From NCBI GenBank assembly GCA_017309115.1, contig JAFLEF010000028.1:1-64000 (forward strand): 64,000 bases of DNA. Direction: 5' to 3'. This DNA is from Verrucomicrobiota bacterium (GTDB lineage Bacteria > Verrucomicrobiota > Verrucomicrobiia > Limisphaerales > UBA9464). The notes under the pieces were generated by a model. That model ran no database searches and was not told where the DNA came from. It worked only from the letters and a program-made list of their open reading frames with translations. Both the position numbers and the translations under genes were made by a program. Positions 9,165 to 17,519 of the stretch are shown piece by piece (the first letter of the stretch is position 1; every line of letters starts with the position of its first letter).

Positions 9165-9875
9165 TTAGCGGCGGCGCCGGATCAGGAAGCCAAGGACGAC
9201 GGCTCCCGTGGCGGCGAGCGCCCAGGTCTGCGGTTCCGGAACCGCGGTGAAGCTGATCGTCAGGATGTCGCTGGGGCTTTGGATGGGTCCACCGCCCGCG
9301 CCATTGACCGAGGTATCGAACAATTGGAAGCCCACCGTGTATTCCCCCGGCGTGGTGGTGGTGAACCGGCGACCGTGCAGATGGCCGAAGGGATCACCAC
9401 CGGGCGTTCCGGCTCCATTGGAAGCATCGCTCAGGGCGACGAGGTCCGGCGTGCCGGAGTTGTAGCCGACCGTGTAGTTAAAGGTCGGGGAGGTTGCCCC
9501 CTCTTCCCAGAACTGGAAGGAACCACCGGCCGGACCGGTCACCGACACGATGCCGACTTGGACGAAAGATCCCAGAGCCGCTGAATTGGGATCAGCCACG
9601 TAGGGGATTCCTTGGGAGTCGGTACCGGACAGACCGTGAACCGACGTGAAGGTGATGCCACCTTCATAGAAGCCGGCGTAGTTTCCCGTGGTGGCGCCGT
9701 TGAGGACCTTGGTGTAACCCGAACTGGAAGCGAAGTTCGAGCCGTTGAGGAAACTCAGGGCATCGCCCTGGTTCTTGCCGAGCGCCCCGGAGTTGAGGTG
9801 CCCGTGTTGAGCGATCAGCGGCGTGGCCAGGAAAACCAGGCCAAGTCCGGTCGCGAGACGAGACGTATTGTTCAT
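9165..9875 (-). CDS. PEP-CTERM protein, All3515-like
   Basis: A 236-residue exported protein with an N-terminal signal peptide (MNNTSRLATGLGLVFLATPLIAQ) and a C-terminal sorting tail: VPEPQTWALAATGAVVLGFLIRRRR, that is PEP motif, hydrophobic helix and Arg cluster. Such tails are processed by exosortase, which is not in this window. The mature part contains QHGHLNSG, GPAGGSFQFWEEG and GHLHGRRFTTTTPGEYTVGF. These histidines could bind metal, as proposed for the All3515 family; that is an inference. It lies 26 bp after the prepilin gene and shares about the whole domain with the next gene downstream. Confidence 0.8.
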   Translation of the reverse strand: MNNTSRLATGLGLVFLATPLIAQHGHLNSGALGKNQGDALSFLNGSNFASSSGYTKVLNGATTGNYAGFYEGGITFTSVHGLSGTDSQGIPYVADPNSAALGSFVQVGIVSVTGPAGGSFQFWEEGATSPTFNYTVGYNSGTPDLVALSDASNGAGTPGGDPFGHLHGRRFTTTTPGEYTVGFQLFDTSVNGAGGGPIQSPSDILTISFTAVPEPQTWALAATGAVVLGFLIRRRR

Positions 9876-9901
9876 TCGTTGAGGACTGTGTGTGTGTGCG
9901 C

Positions 9902-10567
9902 TTAGGGGTTGGGTTTTCCACCGTCGGGCCGCAGAAAACGCGTGCCCGGTTGGGTGAGAGTGTTTCGCAGGCGAACCCAGGTCGTGCCGTCCACGTGGGC
10001 ATCGGCCAACAGGTAGTTGGCGGCGCGCCGATGACGTTCCACAGCGACTTGGCGGGCGAAGAGATTGGTGGTGACCACGCCACCCGGGGCGTCGGCGAAA
10101 TGAAAATGATCGGAGCCGTCGAAGTCGCCTCGGGCTTCGGCCAGGTGCAGGGTCTCCGACGGGGCGGGAATGGCAGTAAAGCGGGAAAAGTTGAGTTCCG
10201 TGGCGCCGTACGGATGCGGCGTCAGGAAGTCGTTAATGGCAAAACTGGTGATCCGAATGCGGTTGGTGTCGAGCGGGCAGCGGTAGACGTTGGTGAGTCC
10301 GTAGGCGGCCAGTTTGCCAATCCAGGAAGAACCTTGGTGGGCGGACTGGGGCAGGGCATCGTAGTTGTCCCCGGAATAGAGCGCGCAACCGATGCCGAGT
10401 TGCCGGAGGTTGGAGGCGCAGGCGGTTGCCTTGGCTCGCGCCTTCGCACTGGCCAGGGCAGGGAGCAGCATACTCGCCAGGATCGCAATGATGGCGATCA
10501 CGACAAGCAACTCGATCAGGGTGAACGCCTCGCGCGTTCGCTTCAGCCGGGGGCGAAGGGGTGACAC
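9902..10567 (-). CDS. Type II secretion/type IV pilin-like prepilin (GTG start)
   Basis: A 221-residue protein with the prepilin peptidase site and helix [33 protein letters not shown], typical of the very abundant PVC-group prepilin-like proteins. The tail contains an H-x-A-rich 'DAHVDG..W' segment ([17 protein letters not shown]), the usual C-terminal signature of these proteins. No ATG lies near the helix. The GTG at 10567 gives [21 protein letters not shown], the expected short basic leader; a TTG 15 bases further upstream is an alternative. The long frame reaching 11077 overlaps the preceding gene and is not credible. It may be a pseudopilin or a surface protein. Confidence 0.75.
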   Translation of the reverse strand: MSPLRPRLKRTREAFTLIELLVVIAIIAILASMLLPALASAKARAKATACASNLRQLGIGCALYSGDNYDALPQSAHQGSSWIGKLAAYGLTNVYRCPLDTNRIRITSFAINDFLTPHPYGATELNFSRFTAIPAPSETLHLAEARGDFDGSDHFHFADAPGGVVTTNLFARQVAVERHRRAANYLLADAHVDGTTWVRLRNTLTQPGTRFLRPDGGKPNP

Positions 10568-10802
10568 AAGCCAAAAGGCCAAACAACGGGTCCAAGGGCA
10601 ACAGATCGACGTCAGGACGGGACATCGAACCGGAGGCGAGCCTGCCTCGGGGTTAGGGAAAAGCGCTCCACCGGGATCGTGCGGGATGCAGGATCGGGCT
10701 CCGGCGGGGCCGGTGAGAATCCGACAGCGAGACTCGAAGGCGTGGCACCTCCTTGGTTGCCTACGAAATCGACATTCCGGCGAGCGGATCCCTCGGCCAA
10801 CG

Positions 10803-11177
10803 CTAAGCGAGGCGGGGTGGCGGGAGCGGAGGGCACTCCGACCTGGGCAGCCACGGCAAATCGGGTCGGGTGGGTGGGAGTTCCACCTGCTGGGGCAACA
10901 CCGAGACCATACTATCCGTGAGGGACGAGACTTCGAGGCCGGGGAGCTTGAGGGAAGCCGAAGGAGCCTTGTCGGCTGATTTTCCGGCTTCCACGACCTT
11001 GCACAGCTTGCAGGGATGTTGACCGTCGAAGGTGGTTTGAACGGCGACGGCAAACGAGGCGTCGCGCGTCCGCTCAATCAACATGGCCGTCCACGCCACC
11101 GATTGCAGCACGACCCAGTGCAGACCGAGCGTACAGCTCAGGAGCACGGCAGCTGCGTATTGGACGGACCGTTTCAT
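10803..11177 (-). CDS. Small membrane-anchored protein with CKLC motif
   Basis: A 124-residue protein with one N-terminal hydrophobic segment ([27 protein letters not shown]) followed by the segment [17 protein letters not shown]. The FDGxHPCxLC motif defines a small uncharacterised family in Verrucomicrobia and Proteobacteria. The paired cysteines suggest metal or redox chemistry, but no function is established. The C-terminus is proline-rich. It is the first gene of the minus-strand run that continues through the prepilin and the two histidine-rich proteins, which fits a shared metal-related theme without proving it. Confidence 0.65.
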   Translation of the reverse strand: MKRSVQYAAAVLLSCTLGLHWVVLQSVAWTAMLIERTRDASFAVAVQTTFDGQHPCKLCKVVEAGKSADKAPSASLKLPGLEVSSLTDSMVSVLPQQVELPPTRPDLPWLPRSECPPLPPPRLA

Positions 11178-11297
11178 TCCACTGGAGCCAAGCTACGGGC
11201 GGGACCAAGGCTTCGTCAATGGTTCGGCCGGTTCGGAGCGGTTTGGAGCGGGTCCTGGGGAGAATTTCCGAAAGGAGGTCCGGCGTTCAACGGATCT

Positions 11298-12053
11298 TCA
11301 GCGGGGCATTGGTTCCAGCGCTTCACTCAGAATCTCCCGGGGAATCTCAATGTAGCCGGTGAACGGACGATCCAGTTCGAGAATCAGGAACACGGCTCCG
11401 GCCACCGAAGCGGCGGCAATCAGCAGGGAGGTGATGGTCACGGGATTACTTGGCGCGAAAACCCCGAAGCTCAGGAAGATGAACGCGAGCCAGCAGATAA
11501 CCACGATCAGCAAGGGGTGGGCGACGGCGCTGCCCGTCTGTTCGAACAACAGCCAGCGGATTTGCCCGAGGTCGGTGAGTTGCTGAGTGGCGACGGTCCG
11601 CAGGTTCCGATGCAGGTCATCGGCCGGTTGGAGGGACTGGACTGATTGGTAGAGGACCTTGGCCTGTTCGACGTCGGGGCCGCGCAAGGAGCGGACATGC
11701 TCGGGGGTCTGCCAAAGTCGATGGACCCCTGCCGCCAGACTCTCGCGCAGGTGGTGTCGAGTTTCCTGGGCGTCGGGGCCATAGACTTCGAGGACCCGGT
11801 CGAGGAAGGCGGTTTTGGCGGCGAGTTGGATGAGACTGTTGCGTTGGGAGTCGTAGGAACCCTTGGCGGACGCGACCAGGAGTCCGAGGACCAGGGCGGT
11901 CATGGAGGCGACCAAGCCCATGGCCAGTTTGACGGTGTCCTTGGCCTCGGAGGACAGATGCTGGGTAGACATCCGGCTTCTGAGGAAGACGCCTACCAAC
12001 GCGCTCCCAAAGAGAGCCCCAAAGGCAACTAAAGCGACCGAGGTGGAATTCAT
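11298..12053 (-). CDS. DUF4239/bestrophin-like membrane protein
   Basis: A 251-residue membrane protein with a helix near the N-terminus (ALVAFGALFGSALVGVFL), a second after the conserved 'KLAMGLVASMTALVLGLLVASAKGSYD' segment, and two at the C-terminus (LLIVVICWLAFIFLSFGVFAP; ITSLLIAAASVAGAVFLILELD). The core VATMTALVLGLL.A.AK..YD and the C-terminal LD+PF.G pattern are characteristic of DUF4239 proteins. Their role is unknown; similarity to bestrophin-type channels has been suggested. The ATG at 12053 is the only sensible start. Confidence 0.8.
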   Translation of the reverse strand: MNSTSVALVAFGALFGSALVGVFLRSRMSTQHLSSEAKDTVKLAMGLVASMTALVLGLLVASAKGSYDSQRNSLIQLAAKTAFLDRVLEVYGPDAQETRHHLRESLAAGVHRLWQTPEHVRSLRGPDVEQAKVLYQSVQSLQPADDLHRNLRTVATQQLTDLGQIRWLLFEQTGSAVAHPLLIVVICWLAFIFLSFGVFAPSNPVTITSLLIAAASVAGAVFLILELDRPFTGYIEIPREILSEALEPMPR

Positions 12054-12517
12054 GCAACGTCGTCCGGAGACGGTTCAAGAAGACCAACTGCGGGAGGTCG
12101 CCGACAGAAAAATGTCCAAACGGATGAGCCACCGGTGGCGCCGTCCGGAGGACGGGGCAGTCGTCCGCGGTCGGGCGAGTCGTCCGCAAGCCCCCATTTC
12201 GGGACTCGGTTGTTGGGCTTTCCCGCATGGATTGCCTGGCACTCTATTTGAATCGCCATCCACAGGCTGACTTACAGATTGCCTGGCACTTGATAGACTG
12301 CGCGCAGGGTCCCCCCACAGATTGCCTGGTACTCCGTGACTCCCAGTTGGGAGCGGCCGGTCGGAGACAGATCACCTGGAACTCTGTCGCTGAGGCGTTG
12401 AGTCCACATCGGATCACCTAACTCTTTATGGAACCGCTCTGGTGGCGCAAGGGTCTCACGTTACTCGCTAAATGTGGCGATGGTGCGGGAGCCGAAGGTC
12501 GTGGTGGAATGCTGGGT
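12054..12517. repeat. Upstream half of the 'ATTGCCTGGCACT' repeat cluster
   Basis: Five degenerate copies of a short motif (consensus attgcctggcactct) start at 12231, 12278, 12321, 12371 and 12413, in the same orientation and 42-50 bases apart. Intervening bases are unrelated. They end just before a RAYT-type transposase and resume after it. Spacing and sequence are too irregular for a CRISPR array. Bases 12054-12225 hold no supported gene. Confidence 0.75.
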
Positions 12518-13555
12518 ATGCGGCAACCACGTTTTGATAAAGTTCCCGGACTGGGGACCCACCACTTCCACTGCACTTCCCGAGTAGTCAATCGAGAGGA
12601 AATCTTCGGCCCGGAAGAGCGGGAGTACTTTGTGATGCTGATGCGGGAGTACGAAACCTTTTGCGGAGTGCGCGTGCTGAACTACACCGTCCTCTCCAAC
12701 CATTTCCACCTGCTCTTGGAAGTGCCGCCCAAGCCGGAGAAACTACCGTCGGCCGATGAGCTCATTGAACGGCTTAAGGGCCTAACGTCGACGACCCTGA
12801 CCCCGAAGAAGGCCCGCCAACTGGTGGACGCATTCCGCCAAGCCAAAGATGAGGCCGGAGAACGGTCCTGGGTGGAACAGCAATGTCAGGGGTTGTGGAA
12901 CTTGAGCGAATACATGAAGCGGCTCAAACAGCGGCTGAGCCGGTGGTACAATCGAAGGAACCGGCGCAAGGGCACGTTATGGGAGGAGCGTTTTGACAGT
13001 GTTTTGACCCAGGGATGCCCGGAAGTGCTGCTGACCGTGTCCTTGTACATTGACCTGAATTCCTTTCGAGCCGGACTGGTGAAGGAACCGGAGAACTACC
13101 GCTGGAGTGGCTTAGGCGAAGCGATGGCGGGACAGCCGCTGGCACAGCAGGGGTTACGGAAAGTGATCACTGGCGCGGAGCGTTTGGGCGAGACCAGCGC
13201 CGAACTAACCGAGGCGTTGGAAGCGTACCGGTTGCAGTTGTACGTCCGGAACGAAGAAGGGCGGGAAGGAACTGATGCGGAGGGACGCCCCTTGCGTCGG
13301 GGTTTGCCCCAAGCGCAAGTGCTTGAAGTGTTGAAGAACAAAGGACGGGTGAACCTGGTGGACTACGTCCAGTTGAACATTCGATATTTCGTTGATGGAG
13401 GGGTATTGGGAACCCAGGTATTTGTGGAACAAGTGTTCCAAGCATTCCCTGACTGTTTTGGCCCCAAACGTCGCACGGGCGCCCGCCGGATGCGCGGACT
13501 CGCTCCCAAACTCTACACGTTGCGCGACCTTCAGATCGACCTGTTCAAGCCCTAG
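12518..13555 (+). CDS. REP-associated tyrosine transposase 1 (Y1/HUH, IS200-like)
   Basis: A 345-residue Y1_Tnp-family protein starting MRQPRFDKVPG; two in-frame ATGs upstream at 12428 and 12509 are less typical starts. The HUH metal site is NHFHLLLEVP (His62, His64). A helix with candidate catalytic tyrosines follows (SEYMKRLKQRLSRWYNRRNRRKGTLWEERF, Tyr132/Tyr144), then YIDLNSFRAGLV, the family's conserved end of the nuclease domain, then a 150-residue C-terminal extension. RAYTs are single-copy domesticated relatives of IS200/IS605 TnpA that act on palindromic REP sequences. This one is bracketed by copies of a short repeat, which supports the assignment. Its TAG stop lies inside the left terminal inverted repeat of an adjacent 186-bp element. 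Confidence 0.85.
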   Translation: MRQPRFDKVPGLGTHHFHCTSRVVNREEIFGPEEREYFVMLMREYETFCGVRVLNYTVLSNHFHLLLEVPPKPEKLPSADELIERLKGLTSTTLTPKKARQLVDAFRQAKDEAGERSWVEQQCQGLWNLSEYMKRLKQRLSRWYNRRNRRKGTLWEERFDSVLTQGCPEVLLTVSLYIDLNSFRAGLVKEPENYRWSGLGEAMAGQPLAQQGLRKVITGAERLGETSAELTEALEAYRLQLYVRNEEGREGTDAEGRPLRRGLPQAQVLEVLKNKGRVNLVDYVQLNIRYFVDGGVLGTQVFVEQVFQAFPDCFGPKRRTGARRMRGLAPKLYTLRDLQIDLFKP

Positions 13556-13736
13556 CCCGGATATTTCACACTCTTTCTGCTGCGGCTGGCTGCAAGCCTG
13601 TCTGGCGGCGTTGGCCTCGCATTCCTCGCCGGACAGTATGTCCCCATACAGCCCGGTTCGAAATCGCTTCGGCCGCCTTGCCAGACGGGCTTTCGCGGCG
13701 CCTCGCGACGAAAGCCTGTGAAATATCCGGGCTAGG
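13551..13736. mobile_element. MITE-like element with 20-bp perfect terminal inverted repeats
   Basis: The ends are exact inverted repeats: cctagcccggatatttcaca at 13551-13570 and its complement at 13717-13736. The 186-bp element encodes nothing credible and has internal palindromic GC-rich segments (gggctttcgcgg..cgcgacgaaagcc). The left repeat supplies the TAG stop codon of the transposase gene. No target-site duplication is evident by eye. Confidence 0.75.
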
Positions 13737-14556
13737 CTTGGTTCGGCGTACCCGCCGTTCTCTCGACTGGGAATGCCCTCGGTCCGCCGCCCACTGGCGA
13801 ACCGGGTTCCGTCGTGCGACCATTCCTCGTTGATCGTCGCGTTTTCGGCCAAGGGATGCTTGTCCGAGGACTAAAAAGTTCGTCTAAACCACACGGTTCC
13901 CTCGGCCGTCGTAGACCTTCTCACGACCCTCACGACCCGACATCCCGAAGCCCTTTGCATGAGCACCCGCTGAGGCCTCAGCGGGACTTCTTCATAAATT
14001 GCCTGGTACTCCCTTGGCTCTCCCGGCCTCTTCCCAAAAGAGTGTCTGTCACTTTGTGAAAAGGAGCCCGAACTCATGGATTGCCTGACACCCTATGGAA
14101 GGCGCCAGACCTTCGATCGACAGATTGCCTGGCACTTACCTGGCACTTACCTCTTACCTGCCAACTTATGGAGATACTCCGGCCAACCACAGGGTGTCAG
14201 GTGATTCATCGCCAGGAGGAATGACGCTCGAGGTCAAAATGGATTCCCTGGTACTTTGTGGGATGTGGGTCACCCCTGGCTTTGGCCGTTGCCGATAGAT
14301 TACCTAGATTAGATTACCTGGCGCTCTGTAGGGATCAGTTGAGGGTGGCGAAGATGATAGATTGCCTGGAACTAAGTGGGAAAGGCCTTGGCTTGCCGAG
14401 CTCGACGGAGTTCGACGGGTGGGGACAAGGAAGGCGACTCCCAGCTCGAAGATCCTCGCCCCAGCGGGTGGGTATGGTCCCAGTAGCCTTCAGGAGCCTG
14501 ATTTCCCAGAGATTTTTCCTCGCGCAGTAGCCTTGGCTCGCCTCTGCTATCCCTTC
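13737..14556. repeat. Downstream half of the 'ATTGCCTGGCACT' repeat cluster
   Basis: Degenerate copies of the same motif as upstream of the transposase start at 13998, 14080, 14124, 14243, 14299, 14313 and 14361. One inverted copy lies at 14191-14206 (aatcacctgacaccct on the minus strand). Small open frames here begin with TTG codons inside the motif and are not genes. The next gene starts at 14557. Confidence 0.75.
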
Positions 14557-15417
14557 ATGGCAATTCGCTGGGTCTTGGTCGTATGGATGGGGTGCTTCGC
14601 CGCTTGGGCGCAGGACGCCGATCCTACGGCTGTGGCCCGCGATCAGGCCGCGGCGGCCCTGAAGGCGGGCAACATGACCAATGCGATTTCGATTATCTCG
14701 GAAGCGCTGCGGAACCATCCCAAAGAAGCGCGGCTGTGGAACTTCCGAGCCCAGTTGCGGTCCCTGGCCGGTGATTCCTCCGGGGCGGTGACTGACCTGA
14801 CCGAAGGGCTGCGAATCAATCCGGAATCAGGCTTTCTGCATCAGGATCGGGCCATCGAACGGTTCAAGATGGGGCAACTGGCGGAGGCATTGGCGGATTT
14901 TGACCGGGCCAACGCGCTGAATCCGGAGATCGCCCCGTACAACTGGCAGCGGGGGATCGCCCTCTACTATGGCAAGCGCTACGGAGATGGGCGCAAACAG
15001 TTTGAACTCCATCGTTCAGTGAATCCCAACGACGTGGAGAATGCCGTCTGGCACTATCTGTGTGTGGCTCGGGGCGAAGGGACGAATGCGGCGGCCAAGG
15101 TCTTTATGGACATCGCCAGCGATTCCCGGGTGCCCATGGCGGAGATTCACGAATTGTTTGGTGGTGAAGCCCCGCCCTCCGAGGTCTGGGAAGCCGCCGA
15201 GGCCGTGACCGACAGCAAGGAAGAAGCCCGCAGTGCCCGCTTCTATGCCCATTTGTATCTGGGCCTTTACGCGGATCTGATGGGCCGGACCGATGAGGCC
15301 CGGGAACATTTGAAACAGGCGTCCGCTTTGACCGTTCCCCGCGATTTCATGGGCCATGTGGCCCGTTATCATCTTTCCCGTTTGGGCCCCGCCCCAACGG
15401 GTTCTCCGAAACCATGA
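14557..15417 (+). CDS. Exported TPR-repeat protein
   Basis: A 286-residue protein with a signal peptide (MAIRWVLVVWMGCFAAWAQDA) and about three canonical tetratricopeptide repeats in the N-terminal half (AAAALKAGNMTNAISIISEALRNHP; ARLWNFRAQLRSLAGDSSGAVTDLTEGLRINP; DRAIERFKMGQLAEALADFDRANALNP), with further helical repeats behind them. TPRs mediate protein-protein contacts, and no enzymatic motif is present. I start it at the ATG at 14557, since the longer frame begins in the repeat cluster. Its TGA overlaps the ATG of the following methyltransferase, so the two are translationally coupled. Confidence 0.85.
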   Translation: MAIRWVLVVWMGCFAAWAQDADPTAVARDQAAAALKAGNMTNAISIISEALRNHPKEARLWNFRAQLRSLAGDSSGAVTDLTEGLRINPESGFLHQDRAIERFKMGQLAEALADFDRANALNPEIAPYNWQRGIALYYGKRYGDGRKQFELHRSVNPNDVENAVWHYLCVARGEGTNAAAKVFMDIASDSRVPMAEIHELFGGEAPPSEVWEAAEAVTDSKEEARSARFYAHLYLGLYADLMGRTDEAREHLKQASALTVPRDFMGHVARYHLSRLGPAPTGSPKP

Positions 15418-17498
15418 CTCCCGTTCCTCCCGGTGATCCGGGAACTCCTGATTCGCGCCCGCCCAAGCGGGGCGAACCTTGGCCTAAACGATTTACCTTC
15501 ACGCCCGACGGTCGGATGCGCTTCGAAAAGGAGGGCGCTCCGCCGCCCCGCCGCTTCGACGATCGCCGACCCTATCCGCCCCGACCGGGCGGACCCGGAG
15601 GGCCTGGTGGACCGGGCTATGGTCGGCCCGGTGCCGGCCGGCCCTCGTACAACCGCCCGTCCGGCGACGGACGTTCGGACGGACCGCGACCCCCGTATCG
15701 AAGCAACGATCGTCCGCCAGGCGCCGGTGGACCCCGACCCTATCGCAACGACGGACCGCCCCGTCGGGAATGGGGTCCGCGTCCGGAGCCAGCCCGCTGG
15801 GACAATCAACGAGGCCCTGGTCCGGGTCCTGGTTCAGGGTTTCCTCCGCGCCGGAATGACGGATTTCGCCGGGATGACGGACCGAATCGCAATTTTGGCC
15901 CACGGCGGGATGACGGCCCGCGTTCCAACTTTGGGCCCCGTCGAGAGGACGGTCCCCGACCCGGCTTTGGTCCGCGTCGGGACGACGGACCGCGGCGAGA
16001 TGATCGCCCGAGTTTCGGTCCCCGGCGTGACGACGGTCCGCGTCGGGAGTTTCCGCCCCGGGGACCTCGGCCGCCGGGTGGATCGGATTTTCGGGGCCCG
16101 GGCGGCCCGGGACCGCGGCGCGACTTCGAGCGCGGCTCGCGCCCGCCGTTTGAGCGTCCTCGTCCGGCTGGATCCCGGGTGTTCGATGCTGGCTCCGGTC
16201 GCCGGGATCGGTTCGACGGCCCCCGCGGTCCTTTGCCACGTCCGCAATCGGGTCGGGAGGATCGGGAAAAACCCACGCCGGAACCCGAGACTCCGGCGAC
16301 CCGGATGGAACTGGCCGAGCGGATTCTCACCAAGGCCACGCCGACCATTCCGGCTGATTTGCTCCTGCGACAGACCCTCTCCCGGCGCAAGCAATTGAGC
16401 CGGGCCGACTCGGCGTGGATCAGTCGGGCGGTCTTCAGCTATTTCCGGTGGCGCCAGTGGCTCGATGAATCCCTGCCTCTCGCGGCCCAGTTGGAACAAG
16501 CCCTGGCCAAGTCCGACGACTTCGCCATCAATCCGGCGAACATTCCCGATGACGAACTCGTGCGAACCGTTCCGGCGTGGACGGGCGAGGTGCTGACCCT
16601 AACTCCGGAATGGCTGCGCTCCTTGCAGGCCGAACCCGTGTTGTGGTTGCGGGCGCGCGCGGCGTTTCTGACCGAGGTGACTTCGACACTGACGCCCTGT
16701 GAGGCGGCGCCGTCCCCGGCCTTCACGACGGCGTTGCGCTACGACGGTCAGGAAGACCTATTCCGCCATGACCTGTTCCAGGCGGGAGCGTTTGAGATTC
16801 AGGATCTCGCGTCGCAGGCCGTGGGCGTGATCTGCGCTCCGCAACCGGGCGAAACCTGGTGGGACGCCTGCGCGGGTGAAGGTGGCAAGACTCTGCATTT
16901 GTCCGATCTGATGGAGGGCAAAGGCCTCGTCTGGGCCAGCGATCGGGCCGAATGGCGGTTGCAGCGGCTCAAACAGCGGGCCGGTCGGGCGGGCTGTTTC
17001 AACTATCGCAGCGTGCTGTGGAACGGCGGAGCCAAGCCACCGACCAAGACGATCTTTGACGGAGTGCTCGTGGATGCGCCGTGTTCGGGGCTCGGCACCT
17101 GGGGCCGCAATCCGCACGCCCGCTGGACCGCCCGTCCGGAAGACGTCAGTGAATTGGCCGTTGTCCAGAAGGACCTGCTGCATCACGTAACCGGATCGAT
17201 TCGTCCCGGCGGCAAGTTGGTGTATGCCGTGTGCACACTGAGCCGCGCCGAGACGGTGGAGGTGGCGGATGCTTTTGCCGCCGCGCATCCCGAGTTCGAA
17301 CCGTGTCCGTTCGCCAATCCCTTCGCGCCCACCGCGGCCCCGACGGATCGGCTGACGTTGTGGCCGCAGGAAACTGGCGGCAACGGCATGTTCATCGCCG
17401 CCTGGCGTCGTCGGACGGACGCGGTCGCCACAACTCCGGAATCTTCAGAAGCTCCGACGGCGGAAGCGGAAGCTCCGGACACCTCCAATCCCTCCTGA
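15414..17498 (+). CDS. RsmB/NOP2-type RNA m5C methyltransferase with long RGG/RDD-rich N-terminal extension
   Basis: A 694-residue protein. Residues 1 to about 300 are a low-complexity tail of Arg, Gly, Pro and Asp with repeated units like GPRRDDGPR and FGPRRDDG. This composition is typical of disordered RNA-binding regions. The rest is a SAM-dependent cytosine-C5 RNA methyltransferase: an N-terminal helical part (ERILTKATPTIPADLLLRQTL), SAM loop DACAGEGGKT, motif IV DAPCSGLGTWG with Cys557, and motif VI VCTLSRAE with the catalytic Cys607. Family members methylate 16S rRNA or tRNA in the cytosol; the exact target is unknown. The tail is much longer than in ordinary RsmB. It is coupled by ATGA to the TPR gene and followed by tatD after 21 bp. 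Confidence 0.88.
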   Translation: MTPVPPGDPGTPDSRPPKRGEPWPKRFTFTPDGRMRFEKEGAPPPRRFDDRRPYPPRPGGPGGPGGPGYGRPGAGRPSYNRPSGDGRSDGPRPPYRSNDRPPGAGGPRPYRNDGPPRREWGPRPEPARWDNQRGPGPGPGSGFPPRRNDGFRRDDGPNRNFGPRRDDGPRSNFGPRREDGPRPGFGPRRDDGPRRDDRPSFGPRRDDGPRREFPPRGPRPPGGSDFRGPGGPGPRRDFERGSRPPFERPRPAGSRVFDAGSGRRDRFDGPRGPLPRPQSGREDREKPTPEPETPATRMELAERILTKATPTIPADLLLRQTLSRRKQLSRADSAWISRAVFSYFRWRQWLDESLPLAAQLEQALAKSDDFAINPANIPDDELVRTVPAWTGEVLTLTPEWLRSLQAEPVLWLRARAAFLTEVTSTLTPCEAAPSPAFTTALRYDGQEDLFRHDLFQAGAFEIQDLASQAVGVICAPQPGETWWDACAGEGGKTLHLSDLMEGKGLVWASDRAEWRLQRLKQRAGRAGCFNYRSVLWNGGAKPPTKTIFDGVLVDAPCSGLGTWGRNPHARWTARPEDVSELAVVQKDLLHHVTGSIRPGGKLVYAVCTLSRAETVEVADAFAAAHPEFEPCPFANPFAPTAAPTDRLTLWPQETGGNGMFIAAWRRRTDAVATTPESSEAPTAEAEAPDTSNPS

Positions 17499-17519
17499 GC
17501 CCCGGCGATCCTGGCGCGC

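Noticed and set aside
9902-11077. 391-residue version of the prepilin
   Set aside because: The extra 170 residues overlap the CKLC protein gene, lack sense, and would bury the prepilin peptidase site.
12231-14376. Possible CRISPR array from regularly spaced short repeats
   Set aside because: The repeats are only about 15 bases and degenerate, the spacing is 13-80 bases, one copy is inverted, and no cas gene is nearby.
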